A stretch of DNA of 64,000 nucleotides from AP-15 sp963701815 (GTDB lineage Bacteria > Pseudomonadota > Alphaproteobacteria > ATCC43930 > CGMCC-115725): positions 62,001-126,000 of the forward strand of contig CAVPBN010000006.1 in NCBI GenBank assembly GCA_963701815.1, given 5' to 3'. The notes under the pieces are model-generated. The model was not told where the DNA came from. It worked only from the letters and a program-made list of their open reading frames with translations, and searched no databases. A program made the translations under genes and the position numbers. Positions 1-10,144 of the stretch are shown in pieces; the first letter of the stretch is position 1, and every line of letters starts with the position of its first letter.

Positions 1-199
1 CGTCCCGTTCTTCGACGCCGGCAGCTATTACGAAAGCAACCTGCCGCAACTCGGCCATACCCTCCTCTACGGCGTCGGGCTGGGTCTGCGCTATTATACC
101 GGCTTCGGACCGTTCCGGCTCGATCTCGCCACGCCATTGCACCGGCGCAGCGCCGACTCGCCGATCCAGGTCTATATCAGCCTCGGCGAGGCCTTCTGA
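1..199 (+). CDS. tamA: TamA/BamA-family outer-membrane protein, C-terminal end (truncated by window start)
   Basis: The frame is open from base 2 and gives the last 65 residues. They alternate polar and hydrophobic residues as in beta-strands (YGVGLGLRYYTGFGPFRLDL) and end in Phe, the usual terminal residue of the Omp85 beta-signal. The stop codon overlaps the ATG of the following tamB-like gene (TGATG), which fits the standard tamA-tamB operon. In that system TamA is the outer-membrane barrel and TamB the inner-membrane-anchored partner in envelope assembly. The name is inferred mainly from the neighbour, because the POTRA domains lie outside the window. Another Omp85 member is possible but less likely. 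Confidence 0.8.
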   Translation, partial: VPFFDAGSYYESNLPQLGHTLLYGVGLGLRYYTGFGPFRLDLATPLHRRSADSPIQVYISLGEAF

Positions 200-3100
200 T
201 GCGGAGGGCCTTGCGGCTGCTGCGCTGGTTCGGGGCGGCGCTCGCCGTGCTGGTCCTGCTGGTGTTCAGCGCTATTCGGGTTGCTGCAGACATCTCTCGG
301 CAAGGACCGGCTCGCGAAAACCGTGGCGCAATTGGCGAGCCGGCCGGATTCCCGCTTATCAATCGAGGGGCTGGGCGGGGTCGTCCCGTTCGACATGACG
401 ATCGAGCGTATCGCTTTCTCCGATGCCGGCGGTACCTGGCTGACGCTGAGCAACGGCAGGGCCGTGCTGTCGCCCGCCGCCTTGCTGGCCGGACGGGTAC
501 AGGTCCGCTCGCTGACCATCGGCGCCATCGCGATGGCGCGGCCACCGAACGGAAAATCGGCCACGCCGGCGATCGACTACCTGCACGCGCCGCGGCTGCC
601 GGTTGCCGTCTCGATCGAAGAGGCGTCGATCGGGCGGCTGGCGCTGGCGGCGCCGGTGCTGGGCGAACCTCTCGTCGCCACCCTTTCCGGGACTGCGCGG
701 ACGGCAGGCGAGACGGCGCATGTCGCGCTCGATCTGCACCGGATCGACGGCCAGGCCGGCAGCCTCGCGGTAGCGCTGGAGTTGGCCGGCGCGCCGCCGA
801 TACTGACCCTGCGGATCGATGCGAGCGAGCCGAGCGGCATGCTGCTCGGCCGGTTGCTCGGCCGCGGCGATCATCCGTCATTGGCGCTGTCGGTGAACGG
901 CAACGGCCCGCTCGCCGACTGGCATGGCCAAATCCGCGCAGCGGCCGGGCCGCTCGCCCATATCGATGCCGATCTGTCCCTGGCCGTCGCCGGCGGGACC
1001 TCTCTCGGCCTGTCGGGTACGGCGAGGATCGCACCGCTGCTGCCGCCGACGCTTAGCCCAATCCTCGGCGACGAGATCCGTTTCGCGCTGCATGCCGCGA
1101 AGGACGATCGGCACACGGCGCTCGATCGTCTGGCGATCGACCTCGCGGCCGGCCGGCTGACCGGCACGGCGGATCTCACCGGCTCGGCAGACCAATCCGG
1201 TTCGGCGATTGCGGCCGATCTGCACGCCGAGGTGCCGCAATTGGCCAGCCTTTCGGGCATCCTCGGCGTCGCCGCGCAGGGTTCGGCGAACCTCGCCGTG
1301 ACAGTGTCCGGAACCGAGCGCCGGCCGGCCTTGAAGGCGGAGCTGTCGGCTGCCGGCATTCGTGTTGCGGGCGCCGGGGCCGGGCATGTCGCCGCGACGG
1401 TCTCGGCGACGCCGAACGGCGATCTCGATGATCCGCACAGCCCGATCGATATCGCCGGGACCGGCCGGGTCGAAAAGCTGGTCATGCCGGACCGGGCGGC
1501 GTTGCCGCCCGGTCTCGGCAATGATTTCGACTGGTCGCTGGCCGCGACCGCCGCCCGCGACGCCAGCCGGGTCGAGCTGATCCGGCTCGCGGCCCACGGC
1601 ATCGGGATCTCGGTTGCGGGCGCCGGGCATATGGCCGACGGCGGGCGTCAGATCGACGGCCGGCTCAACCTGTCGATCGCCGATCTACGGCTGTTTTCCG
1701 CCTTGGCGGGACGGCCGATCGCCGGGTCGGTCAAGCTCGACATCGACGCCGAGAGACAGGGCGCGGCCGGGTTCAAGGCCAGGCTGGACGGCGCAACCGA
1801 AGGGTTGCAGACCGGAAACGCCGTCGCCGACGCCTTGCTCGGGCGGACGGCGACGGCGACCGGGTCCTTGTCGCGGGACCCCGCAGGTGTGCTGATCCTC
1901 GATCGGGCGGCGATCGCCGGCGCGGCCGCGAAATTATCCGTCGCCGGCCGTTTCGATCCCGGCTCGAAGCTCGTCCAGGCCGACGCCACCGTCGACGTGC
2001 CGCAACTGAGACCGCTGGGGGCGGCACTGGGCGATGCGTTTGCGGGTCGGGTCACCGGGCGGCTGAGCGCCGATGGCCGGCTCGACCGGCTGCGGCTGAA
2101 GGGTGAGGTCGAGGGCAGCGACCTCGCCGCCGGCGGGGCCAGGCTGGACCGGTTGCGTCTCGACGCGCGGGTCGCCGATCTGTCGCAACCAAAGGCGCAG
2201 GTCGACGGCAATTTTCGCGCCGCCCGGCTCGACGGCACTTTGACCCTCCGCGCCGAACCGGACGGGGGTGCTGGACTGAGCGTGCCGCAATTCCGCCTGA
2301 GTGCGGCCGGCGGCACGCTGGAAGGCAAGCTGCGGATCGCCCGCGACAGCGGGCTCGTGGAAGGCTCGATCACCGGGCATCTGCCGGATTTGGCGCGCTG
2401 GTCGACGCTCGCCGGCACCGCGCTCGGCGGCGCTCTCGACATCGCCGCAGGGCTTGATGCGCGCGACGGCCAGCGCCTCGATCTGAAAATGACCGGGACC
2501 CGGCTCGCAGTCGGCGCGGGCGCATCGCGTGTCGCCATCGGCCGGGTCGAGGCGACGGCGAAGCTTGCCGATCTCCGGCGCCGGCCGTCGGGAAACGGAC
2601 GGATCGTATCGACGGCAGTACAGTTCCCGGGCGGCAATTTTGCCACTGCAACGTTGAACATCGACGGCCTGCGGCCGGGACGGTTCGCGGTCCAGGCCAA
2701 CGTCGCGGGCCGGCCTTTGACCATGGCCTTGGCCGGCGAAGGCGGGATTGAACCCGCCGGAAGCGGCGCGCCCGGCGTCGGCTTCCGGCTGGACCGCCTC
2801 GCAGGGTCGCTCGGCAATGAGCGTATCCGGCTTCTCCAGCCGCTCAGCCTGTCCCGGCGCGGCGCCGATTTCACCGTTTCCGGACTCGCCCTCGGATTCG
2901 GCTCGGGGCGGATCGACGGCAATGGAAGTCTGCGCGGTCCGGCCCTGGCCTTGACCTTGAACGTTGCCGACCTGCCGCTGGCGGAGGGCGCACGCCTGCT
3001 CGGCTTCCGCGGCCTGAAAGGGGAGCTGAACGTTTCGGCGACTGCGGGCGGCACCATCGGCGCGCCGCGCGGTCGTATCGTCGCCAATGCCCGTAACCTC

Positions 3101-4651
3101 GCTTTCGCGCTGCCGTCGCAGGCGCGCGCGGCCGGGCTGGGGCTGGCGCTGACCGGCGACTGGAACGGCCGCACCATCGCGCTCGACGGCCGGGCGACCG
3201 GGCTCAAAGGCGATGCGATCGGCTTGACCGGGACTTTGCCGTTGGTGCTGAACCGCACGCCCTTCGGCATATCGGTGCCGCGCCGGGACCCGCTGGCGCT
3301 GCGGGTGCGCGGCGCCGGCGAGCTCGGCCACCTGGCCGATCTGCTGCCGCTCGGCGAGGACCGGCTGACCGGCCCTTTCTCCGCCGACCTGGCGGTCGGC
3401 GGCATCGTCGCCGCGCCGGTAGCGAGCGGCCACCTGAAGCTTGCCGGCGCGCGCTACCAGAATTTCGCGACCGGCGCGGTGTTGACCGACATCGACGCCG
3501 ATCTGGCCGGCGACCGCGATCGGCTGTCGCTCGCGTCGTTCTCGGCCGCGGACGGCGCCGGCGGCAAGATTGCCGCGCGCGGCAGCATCGCGCTGAGCGG
3601 CGCCGACGGCCCGGTCGCCGATCTGGCGGCGAGCCTTACCGATTTCCGGGTCGCGGCCCGCGATGAAGCAGTCGTCACCGCCAGCGGGAAAATCTCGATC
3701 GCCGGTCCATTGGCCGGACCCAGGATCGCCGCCCCGCTGACCATCGACCACGCCGAGATCAACCTGCCCACCAGCCTGCCGGCCAACGTCGTCGTCCTCG
3801 AGGTCACCAGGATCGACAGCAAGACGGGTCAGCCGCGACAGCCGCAGCTTCAGTCATCCGCAAAGCCGGCTTCGGCCACGCCGGCGGCGGCGCCGTTCGC
3901 GGCAATGCTGAACATCCGGCTCGACCTGCCCGGCCAGGTCTTTGTGCGTGGCCATGGGCTCGACAGCGAATGGCGTGGGCGCTTGACGATCACCGGAACC
4001 AGCGCCGCGCCGCGCATCGCCGGCAACCTCTCGGCGATCCGGGGCAGCGTCAATCTGTTGGGCAAGACTTTTCGTCTGACCACCGGCCGGATCACGTTCG
4101 ACGGTACCGGCAATCCCGACCCGGTGCTCGACATCGTCGCCGAAATCGCGACCGCCGACGTTACCGCGCAGATCCGAATCGGCGGCGTCGCCTCGGCGCC
4201 AAAGATCAAGCTCAGCTCAATCCCTGCCCTGCCGCAGGACGAGATCCTGTCGCGGGTGTTGTTCGGCCAGGGAGTGGGCCAGATCAATGCAGCGCAGGGC
4301 CTGCAATTGGCGCAGGCGGCGGCGGCGCTGACCGGCAACGATCTGGGCGTGCTCGGCCGGCTGCGCGGCGGTCTCGGTCTCGACTGGCTCGGTTTCGGCA
4401 GCGGCCCGCAGGGTGCCGCGCCCAGCATCGTCAATCCGAGCCTCGCCAGCACCTCGGCGACCAACGGCACCTCGTTCAGCGCCGGAAAATACATCGCCCA
4501 GGGCGTCTCGGTCGGGGTCACTCAAGGGATCTCGCCGCCGACCAGCAAAGTCACCGTCGAGATCCAGCTCGGACGGCATCTGACCGTCGACACCGAAGCC
4601 GGACAGAACAGCGGCACCGGCATCGGGCTCAATTACCATTACGATTATTGA
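199..4651 (+). CDS. tamB: Translocation/assembly module protein TamB (one frame break near the N terminus)
   Basis: A long AsmA/TamB-type protein of about 1,480 residues made of repetitive beta-rich sequence. The C-terminal DUF490/TamB domain carries the typical IRGSVNLLGKTF and LDIVAEI motifs and ends in Tyr-rich aromatic residues. The natural start is the ATG overlapping the tamA stop: it gives a signal anchor (MRRALRLLRWFGAALAVLVL), but the frame breaks after about 27 residues. One surplus G in GGG at 278-280 explains this, since removing it joins the anchor directly to LLQTSLGKDRLAKTV. If the sequence is right, translation could only begin at TTG 281 and would lose the inner-membrane anchor. 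TamB spans the periplasm and works with TamA in outer-membrane protein or lipid delivery. Confidence 0.9.
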
Positions 4652-4838
4652 TCTCGACCGCACCGCCGCCGTCTGTGCTCCGCCTGTTCGGCGGTGCGCC
4701 GCTGTCGAGACCCGCTTCGCGGGCATGGCTATCGGCCCCGAATGGATACGCGGATTCCGCAGGATTGGGCTAGGCTCTCGATCGCGTCTCGGCGCCGCGG
4801 CGTCAGGCGGTTTGCTGCACTCGACCGGAGGCGGACCC

Positions 4839-5978
4839 ATGCGAATTGGCCTGTTTTACCAAATCCAGGTCCCCAAACCCTGGACCCCCTCCAGCGAATC
4901 GCAGCGCATCCACGAAGCTCTGGAGCAAATCCCCTACGCCGAACAACAGGGCTTCGAGAGCGTGTGGTTTTCCGAGCATCACTTCCGCCCGGTCTGGTCG
5001 CACAACAGCGCCCCTGACCTGACCCTCGCGGCGGTAAGCCAACGCACCAGCAGCATTCGCCTCGGCATCGGCGTCGTGCTGGCGCCGATCCATCACCCGC
5101 TGCACGTGGCCGCGCGCATGGCGACGCTCGATATCCTGAGCCATGGGCGCGTCGATGTGGGCCTGGGCCGGACCGGCTATCCCTACCAGCTGACGCCCTA
5201 TGGCTCCGACCTGCGCGACACGCGCGGCATGTGGCAGGAATTCGCCGACGTATTGCCGCGGATCTGGACCCAGGAGGAAATCTCGTATGACGGGGAGTAC
5301 TACCAGATTCCGCGCCGGGAGGTCCTGCCAAAGCCGGTGCAACGGCCGCATCCGCCGTTGTGGTCGGCCTGCGGCAGCGACGAGACGGCGCGCCTTACCG
5401 GGAGTTTGGGGATGGGCGGGCTGTTCGGCAGCGAGGGCGGCCCCGACCGCGTCCAGCAACTGATCGCGCTCTATCGGGAGGCGTTGGGGACGGTGCCGGG
5501 CAATGGAACGGGCGGGTCCGGCGCCCGCCGCGCCGCGTTGATGACGGCAGGCTACTGCCATGAAGATCCGCAGGTCGTGGCCGCACGCGGCACCGAACTC
5601 GTCGGCTGGTACCTCGAACAGCAGCGGGAGCGCGCCCGGCTGGTGTGGCGCGACTACGACCCGGCCACCGTGCCGCCCGATTATCAGGGCTATTACGCGC
5701 GCGACCAGCGTCTTGCCGGCGGGCCATATCCGGGGGAACCGACACCGCAGGAAGTCCGGGAGCAAGGCACGAAGTTCTGCGTCGGCACGCCGGCCGAATG
5801 CATCCGGTTTCTCGAAATGTATGAAGCCCTGGGCATCGAGGAGGTGTTTCTGCTCTGCGCCATCGGGCCGGCGCAGCACCAGGAGGTGCTGCATACCATC
5901 CGTCTCTTTGGCGAAGAGGTCATCCCGCACTTCCGCAGCAGAGACCGCGGCGCATCGACCCGAACCGCCGCCCAATAA
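4839..5978 (+). CDS. LLM-class flavin-dependent oxidoreductase (bacterial luciferase-like)
   Basis: This is a complete 379-residue protein. The start ATG at 4839 is set by a GGAGG at 4827-4831, seven bases upstream. The N terminus (MRIGLFYQIQ) and the segment ESVWFSEHHF are typical of luciferase-like monooxygenases, followed by the TIM-barrel strand region DILSHGRVDVGLGRT. The family oxidises small organic substrates with reduced FMN and oxygen; the substrate cannot be read from sequence. The gene stands alone on the plus strand and is followed two bases after the stop by a hairpin. A second, only distantly related LLM protein lies at 27.4-28.3 kb. Confidence 0.9.
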   Translation: MRIGLFYQIQVPKPWTPSSESQRIHEALEQIPYAEQQGFESVWFSEHHFRPVWSHNSAPDLTLAAVSQRTSSIRLGIGVVLAPIHHPLHVAARMATLDILSHGRVDVGLGRTGYPYQLTPYGSDLRDTRGMWQEFADVLPRIWTQEEISYDGEYYQIPRREVLPKPVQRPHPPLWSACGSDETARLTGSLGMGGLFGSEGGPDRVQQLIALYREALGTVPGNGTGGSGARRAALMTAGYCHEDPQVVAARGTELVGWYLEQQRERARLVWRDYDPATVPPDYQGYYARDQRLAGGPYPGEPTPQEVREQGTKFCVGTPAECIRFLEMYEALGIEEVFLLCAIGPAQHQEVLHTIRLFGEEVIPHFRSRDRGASTRTAAQ

Positions 5979-5979
5979 A

Positions 5980-6007
5980 GAAGGGCCGCCCCGCAGGACG
6001 GCCCTTC
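5980..6007 (+). terminator. Hairpin after the LLM oxidoreductase gene
   Basis: A perfect 9-bp stem (GAAGGGCCG / CGGCCCTTC) with a 10-base loop begins one base after the TAA stop. There is no clear T-run after it, so it may act as a weak or bidirectional terminator for the LLM gene and for the small minus-strand ORF at 6054-6125 that reads toward it. Confidence 0.6.
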
Positions 6008-6053
6008 CGCCGAATACCGGCGGCCGATCACGGCCGCGAGCCGTTGCCCTCAG

Positions 6054-6125
6054 TCAGGCACGGATCTCCACAAGAGCGGGGATCCTGGTCACGGCAGCGG
6101 ACGACCGCGGTTTATGGCTAGACAC
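6054..6125 (-). CDS. Putative 23-residue peptide with an extended Shine-Dalgarno
   Basis: On the minus strand, AAAGGAGGTGATCC (6127-6140) is complementary over 14 bases to the 3' end of bacterial 16S rRNA. It is followed two bases later by GTG and 22 sense codons, then TGA. The peptide is basic and Ser/Ala-rich, beginning MSSHKPRSSA and ending LVEIRA, with no Cys, Tyr or Trp. If initiation used this GTG, the spacing from the GGAGG core would be 8 bases, which is optimal. I do not recognise the family. It could be a short leader or precursor peptide or a chance ORF. No tailoring enzyme or recognition protein sits beside it. Confidence 0.35.
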   Translation of the reverse strand: MSSHKPRSSAAVTRIPALVEIRA

Positions 6126-6292
6126 AGGATCACCTCCTTTCAGTTGTTACTCGGAAGCCCGTAGACTACGGCGCGGCAAACCGAGCGCCAAGCGGATTCT
6201 GCGCAAACGCCCGTCGGCCCGGGCGCACGCTTCACGTTCGTCGCCGCGTGCAGACCAACAAACCCAGCGCAAACCTAGCGAAAGGAGCGACG

Positions 6293-6781
6293 ATGCGCCG
6301 CAGCGATCAACGGATCTTGACCACCCATCCCGGCAGCCTGCCCCGATCGGTAGAGCGGACCGGGCTTTGTGTTCGGCCGGCTCGCAGCGAATTGGTCGAC
6401 AGCCCGGCGATTTTCATCGAGCACCCGCAGGTCGTCGCCGACCGCTTCGAGCGGGTGGTCGGCGGTCCGAAACGGGTCATCGCCGGCACTGATTGCGGCT
6501 TCGACACTTCGGCCCGCACGGGCCGGGTCGCCGAGGACGTCGTCTGGGCCAAGCTCACCGCCCTCGCCGACGGCGCCAAACTCGCCTCCGACCGCCTCGT
6601 TGTCGGCGCCCCGCCGCGCGACCGCGCTGCCAGCACCTTGGAACGGACCGGCGGTCCACCAGATCCTGATCGGGTCGATCCGGAGAAAACGGTGTTGGAG
6701 CAGCACGAGCAGCGCGAATCCTTCCCGGATGCGATCCGCCGGTCTTGGCGCTGGGAATGGAACAGCAAGATACGGATATAA
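6293..6781 (+). pseudogene. Cobalamin-independent methionine synthase (MetE C-terminal-like) remnant with internal deletion
   Basis: An AAAGGAG (6281-6287) precedes ATG 6293. The first residues, MRRSDQRILTTHPGSLPR, match the start of the UROD/MetE-like family. The text then jumps to what looks like the family's C-terminal end: EHPQVVADRFERVV, VIAGTDCGFDTSA and VVWAKLTALADGAKLAS. Family members are about 370-390 residues, so roughly 270 central residues are missing, including the zinc-binding core. After about base 6610 the reading is no longer family-like. The remnant keeps a good ribosome-binding site but cannot be an active methyltransferase. The family assignment rests on remembered motifs. 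Confidence 0.7.
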
Positions 6782-6979
6782 CGCCGTCCGGCTCGGGGCG
6801 TAGAGGTGCACTGGTCGAGAGCGACAGCGCCTCACCCACCGGGAGTTCGATCGATGCTGAACCTTCTTACCCCTCTCCATGCCATTGCGGCGCGTCGGGG
6901 TGACGGGCTGCGTCCCGAACTGGCCAGCCTGCTTAAACGTGGCGCGAGTGCTCTCTGTACTGCATCGGGAGAGTCAAAC

Positions 6980-7429
6980 ATGTCGCGCGAACAGGACAAC
7001 AAGGCGCTCGTCGGGCGCTGGTTCGAGGGGTTCTGGAGTAACCCGTGGAACCCACAGATCATCGACCAACTCGCCGCCCCGGACATATTGCTCCAGTATT
7101 CGCTACATGCGCCACGTCGGGGGCGTGAAGACGTGCGGCGTTTCATGCTCGATTTCCGCGCCGCCTTCCCGGACCTCAAGTTCTGGGGCGCTGCCGATCT
7201 GATCGCCGAGGGGGATCATGTCGTCGGCCGGTGGGAAGGCGGCGGCACCCATACCGGCCCCGCGTTCAGCGATTTTCTTGCCGGCTCGCTACCGGCGGCT
7301 TCCGGTCGGAAGATGCACTTCACGGGTACGACCGTCCTGCGCGTCGAGAACGGCAGGATCGCGGAAGAAGTCGGGCTTGATGACGGCGTCGCCGCGCTCA
7401 CGCAGCTCGGTATCCTGAAAGCCGCCTGA
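6980..7429 (+). CDS. SnoaL-like/ester-cyclase family protein (NTF2 fold)
   Basis: A complete 149-residue protein with the SnoaL-like layout: an N-terminal helix (NKALVGRWFEGFW), a central segment REDVRRFMLDFRAAFPDLKF, then beta-strands GDHVVGRWEGGGTHTG and GTTVLRVENGRIAEEVGLDD. The ATG at 6980 is chosen because GGGAGA lies 7 bases upstream. The frame is open further upstream to 6806, but that part has no family character. Members are small cone-shaped alpha-beta barrels that bind hydrophobic ligands; some are polyketide cyclases and many are uncharacterised. A strong hairpin follows, so it is probably monocistronic. Confidence 0.8.
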   Translation: MSREQDNKALVGRWFEGFWSNPWNPQIIDQLAAPDILLQYSLHAPRRGREDVRRFMLDFRAAFPDLKFWGAADLIAEGDHVVGRWEGGGTHTGPAFSDFLAGSLPAASGRKMHFTGTTVLRVENGRIAEEVGLDDGVAALTQLGILKAA

Positions 7430-7438
7430 CCATAAAGG

Positions 7439-7470
7439 AAACTGGTTCGGGCTCAGGCCCGATCCAGTTT
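7439..7470 (+). terminator. Stem-loop after the SnoaL-like gene
   Basis: AAACTGG pairs with CCAGTTT and, after one T-T mismatch, TCGGGC pairs with GCCCGA around a TCAG loop. The stem begins nine bases after the stop codon. The right arm ends in TTT, a short version of an intrinsic terminator tail. Confidence 0.6.
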
Positions 7471-7676
7471 CACCCGCTCGACCGTCATGGCGTTTTAGCC
7501 GAGCATCTGTCGCCCCACCGCACATTGACGGCTTCGACCGCTGGCACATTGTCACTGCGCGCAATGGCCCGCCACGGAAATCGACAGCTTGTGTCAAAAA
7601 CTCTTGAAACGATCGCGGCCCCTTGATCGAGTCGCCGACTGCGATAACGGGCATAACCATTTCGGGAGTGAGCCGA

Positions 7677-9174
7677 GTGAAGCGCGTTCTGACGGCCCGG
7701 TTCATGCACGAGACCAACACCTTCAGCCGCGTCAAGACCGACATGGCGTTGTTCCGGCGCCGCGACTTTCATCTGGAGAACGAAATCCCGCAGGCGTTCC
7801 GCGGCACCCGCTCGGCCATCGGCGCGACTTTCGAAGCGGCCGACCGGTTCGGCTGGAGCCTCGTCCACCCGGTCTCGGCCAATCCGAACCCGTCGGGCAT
7901 CGTCACCGATGCGGCGTTCGAGGCCGTCGTTGCGATGATCCTCGATGCGGTCGATGCGCAGAGGCCCGATCGACGGCGCCCTGTTGCATCTGCACGGCGC
8001 GATGGTCGCCGAAAGCCACGAGGACGCCGAGGGCGAACTATTGTCCCGGCTGCGCGGTCGGCTCGGCCCGGCGGCGCCGATCGTCGTCACCCTCGACCTT
8101 CACGCCAATGTGACGCAGCGGATGGCCGACAACGCGAATGCGCTGATCGCCTATCGCACCTACCCGCATATCGACCAGTACGAACGCGCCTGGCAGGGCG
8201 CCGAACTGCTCGAAAAGGCGATGCAGGGCGAGATCCGGCCGCGGACCGTGATCGCCCGCCGGCCGATGATCCACGGTCTCGACTGGGGCCGGACCCAGCA
8301 GGGGCCGATGGCCGAGTTGCTGGCGCGCGGCGCGGCCTTCGAGCAATCGGGCGAGGCACTCGCCGTCAGCATCTGCGCCGGCTTCCCGCTCGCCGATATT
8401 TACGATGTCGGCCCGTCGGTGACGGTCACCGTCGACGGCGCAAACCCGCGCGGGCAGGCGATCGCCGAGGAATTCATGGACCACGCCTGGGCGACCCGCG
8501 ACTATACCTCGGTCGCGATGCTGTCGGTCGCCGAGGCGGTCGCGTTGGCGCGGCAGGGCAAGCCCGGCGACAAACCGCTGATCCTCGCCGACTACACCGA
8601 CAATCCGGGCGGCGGCGGGTATGGCGACGCAACCGCCTTGCTGAAGGGGCTGGTCGAGGGCGGCGTCGAGAACGTCGCCTTTCACGCGATCTGCGATCCC
8701 GAGGCGGTTCAAATCGGGATGCGGGCCGGCGCCGGGTCGACTCTCACGCTGCGCCTTGGCGGCAAGACCGACGCGGCCTTGGGGGGCGGCCCGCTGTCGC
8801 TGGACGGTGAAGTCGTCTGTCTGACCAACGGCAAATTCGTCGCCTATGGGCCGATGGGCGGCGGCGTCGAGCGCAATTACGGGCCTTCGATGGTGTTCCG
8901 CACCGGCGGCACCGACATCGTCGTGATCACCAACAACGGGCAGGCGACCGACCTCGCCCAGTTCACCTCGCTCGGCGTCGACCCGACCCGCTACCGCACC
9001 GTCGCGGTCAAATCGATGCAGCATTTCCGCGCCGCGTTCGAGCCGATCGCCCGCGGGGTGGTGCTGGTCGATACCGGCGCCTTGTGTGCGCCGAGCTATG
9101 CCCCCGAACAGTATGTCAAGGCGCGCCGGCCGGTCTGGCCGCTCGACCCGATCGTAAACTCGCCCGCTTGCTAA
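7677..9174 (+). CDS. M81-family metallopeptidase (MlrC/microcystinase-like), one frame break
   Basis: GTG 7677 follows GGGAG (7664-7668). The N-terminal part shows FMHETNTFS, the first zinc-site motif of MlrC-type M81 peptidases. After a frame change at the CCC run at 7965-7967, where one surplus C explains it, the protein continues LLHLHGAMVAE, VTLDLHANVT, YRTYPHIDQYERA and DYTDNPGGGGYGDAT, all family landmarks. It ends at a normal length of about 498 residues. The family was named for cleavage of linearised microcystin, but most members have unknown peptide or amide substrates. The stop overlaps, tail to tail, that of the convergent permease gene. Confidence 0.88.
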
Positions 9175-10004
9175 GCCAGGCTCACGACGAAGCGCAGCGA
9201 CGCGGCCAACAGAAACACGCCGAAGCCGATTTCTAGCGCGCGCCGCGGCAGGGCATGCGCGAGGCGCGCGCCGAACGGGGCGACCCAGCTCGAAATCGGC
9301 GCGACAAGCGCGACGCCGATCACCGAGACGAAACCGATCGACAATGCCGGGAGCTGCGCCTGATGCGGCAATCCGGCGAGCGCGTAGCCGAATGCCCCGG
9401 CCATCGTGATCGGCACCCCAACCCCGGACGCGGTCGCTACCGCGCTGTGGATCGACTTGCCGTACGAGGTCAGCACCATCGTGACCAGAGAGCCGCCGCT
9501 GATGCCCATCAGCGACGACGCCAAGCCGATCAGCAGGCCACAGCCGGCCATGCCGGAACGGCCCGGCAGTTCCCGCCCCCATTGCCAGCGGTCGCCGCCG
9601 AACAAAAGCTTTGCCGCAATGGTCGCGGCGATCAGCGCAAACGCGACCTTGAACACGATCGCCGGAGCGAAGGCCGCGGCGATCGAACCGATCGCTACCC
9701 CGATGACCGCCGGCCAGGCCCAGGCGCGCACCACCTGCGGAATGACCAGACCCTTGGCGCGGTGCGCGCGATAGGAGCGGATCGACGTCGGCACGATGAT
9801 CGCCAGCGAGGTGCCGACGCAAAGCTGCATGCGCACCGCCTCGGGCACGCCGAGCAGGCGGAAAATTTCGTACAAGACCGGCACGATGACGGCGCCCCCG
9901 CCGATGCCGAACACACCGGCCAGAACGCCGGTAACGATGCCGGCGACGATGACCGCCGCCGCCAGCCAAGCCAGTTCGCCGAACGGAACGGTAAGCAACG
10001 TCAT
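9171..10004 (-). CDS. Sulfite exporter TauE/SafE (TSUP) family permease
   Basis: This intact 277-residue membrane protein has about eight hydrophobic segments. The glycine-rich first half (VLAGVFGIGGGAVIVPVLYE) and its internal repeat (GLASSLMGISGGSLVTMVL) are the two TSUP signature halves. The family exports or imports small anions such as sulfite, sulfoacetate or organosulfonates; the substrate is not evident here. The stop overlaps by three bases that of the convergent M81 peptidase, and there is no co-directional partner immediately upstream. Confidence 0.9.
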   Translation of the reverse strand: MTLLTVPFGELAWLAAAVIVAGIVTGVLAGVFGIGGGAVIVPVLYEIFRLLGVPEAVRMQLCVGTSLAIIVPTSIRSYRAHRAKGLVIPQVVRAWAWPAVIGVAIGSIAAAFAPAIVFKVAFALIAATIAAKLLFGGDRWQWGRELPGRSGMAGCGLLIGLASSLMGISGGSLVTMVLTSYGKSIHSAVATASGVGVPITMAGAFGYALAGLPHQAQLPALSIGFVSVIGVALVAPISSWVAPFGARLAHALPRRALEIGFGVFLLAASLRFVVSLA

Positions 10005-10144
10005 GCCGGTCGCACCTGGGCATCGCTGGCGAGGATCTCAGCTGTCTGATCCGCTCAGATTATCGGGGTCAAACGGTTCGGCCGAGGTTGTCAAAATCAA
10101 GTAAGCCCACCCGACGACCGTTCTTTGTCTCCGACCCGTCCTTC

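Larger units (their letters stand above)
5979..6292. other. Intergenic region between LLM gene and MetE remnant
   Basis: This gene-poor stretch of 314 bases holds the hairpin at 5980-6007 and the small minus-strand ORF at 6054-6125. The remaining 6141-6280 shows no convincing gene. An AAAGGAG ribosome-binding site at 6281-6287 belongs to the MetE-like remnant. Confidence 0.6.

Noticed and set aside
177..1034. Long minus-strand open frames opposite tamB and other GC-rich genes
   Set aside because: They are arginine- and proline-rich shadows of the plus-strand codon bias, without any family motif.
6120..6145. Fragment of 16S rRNA 3' end (GGATCACCTCCTTT on the plus strand)
   Set aside because: Only about 15 bases match; the helix-45 sequence that must precede it in any 16S gene is absent. 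It reads better as an extended Shine-Dalgarno on the minus strand.
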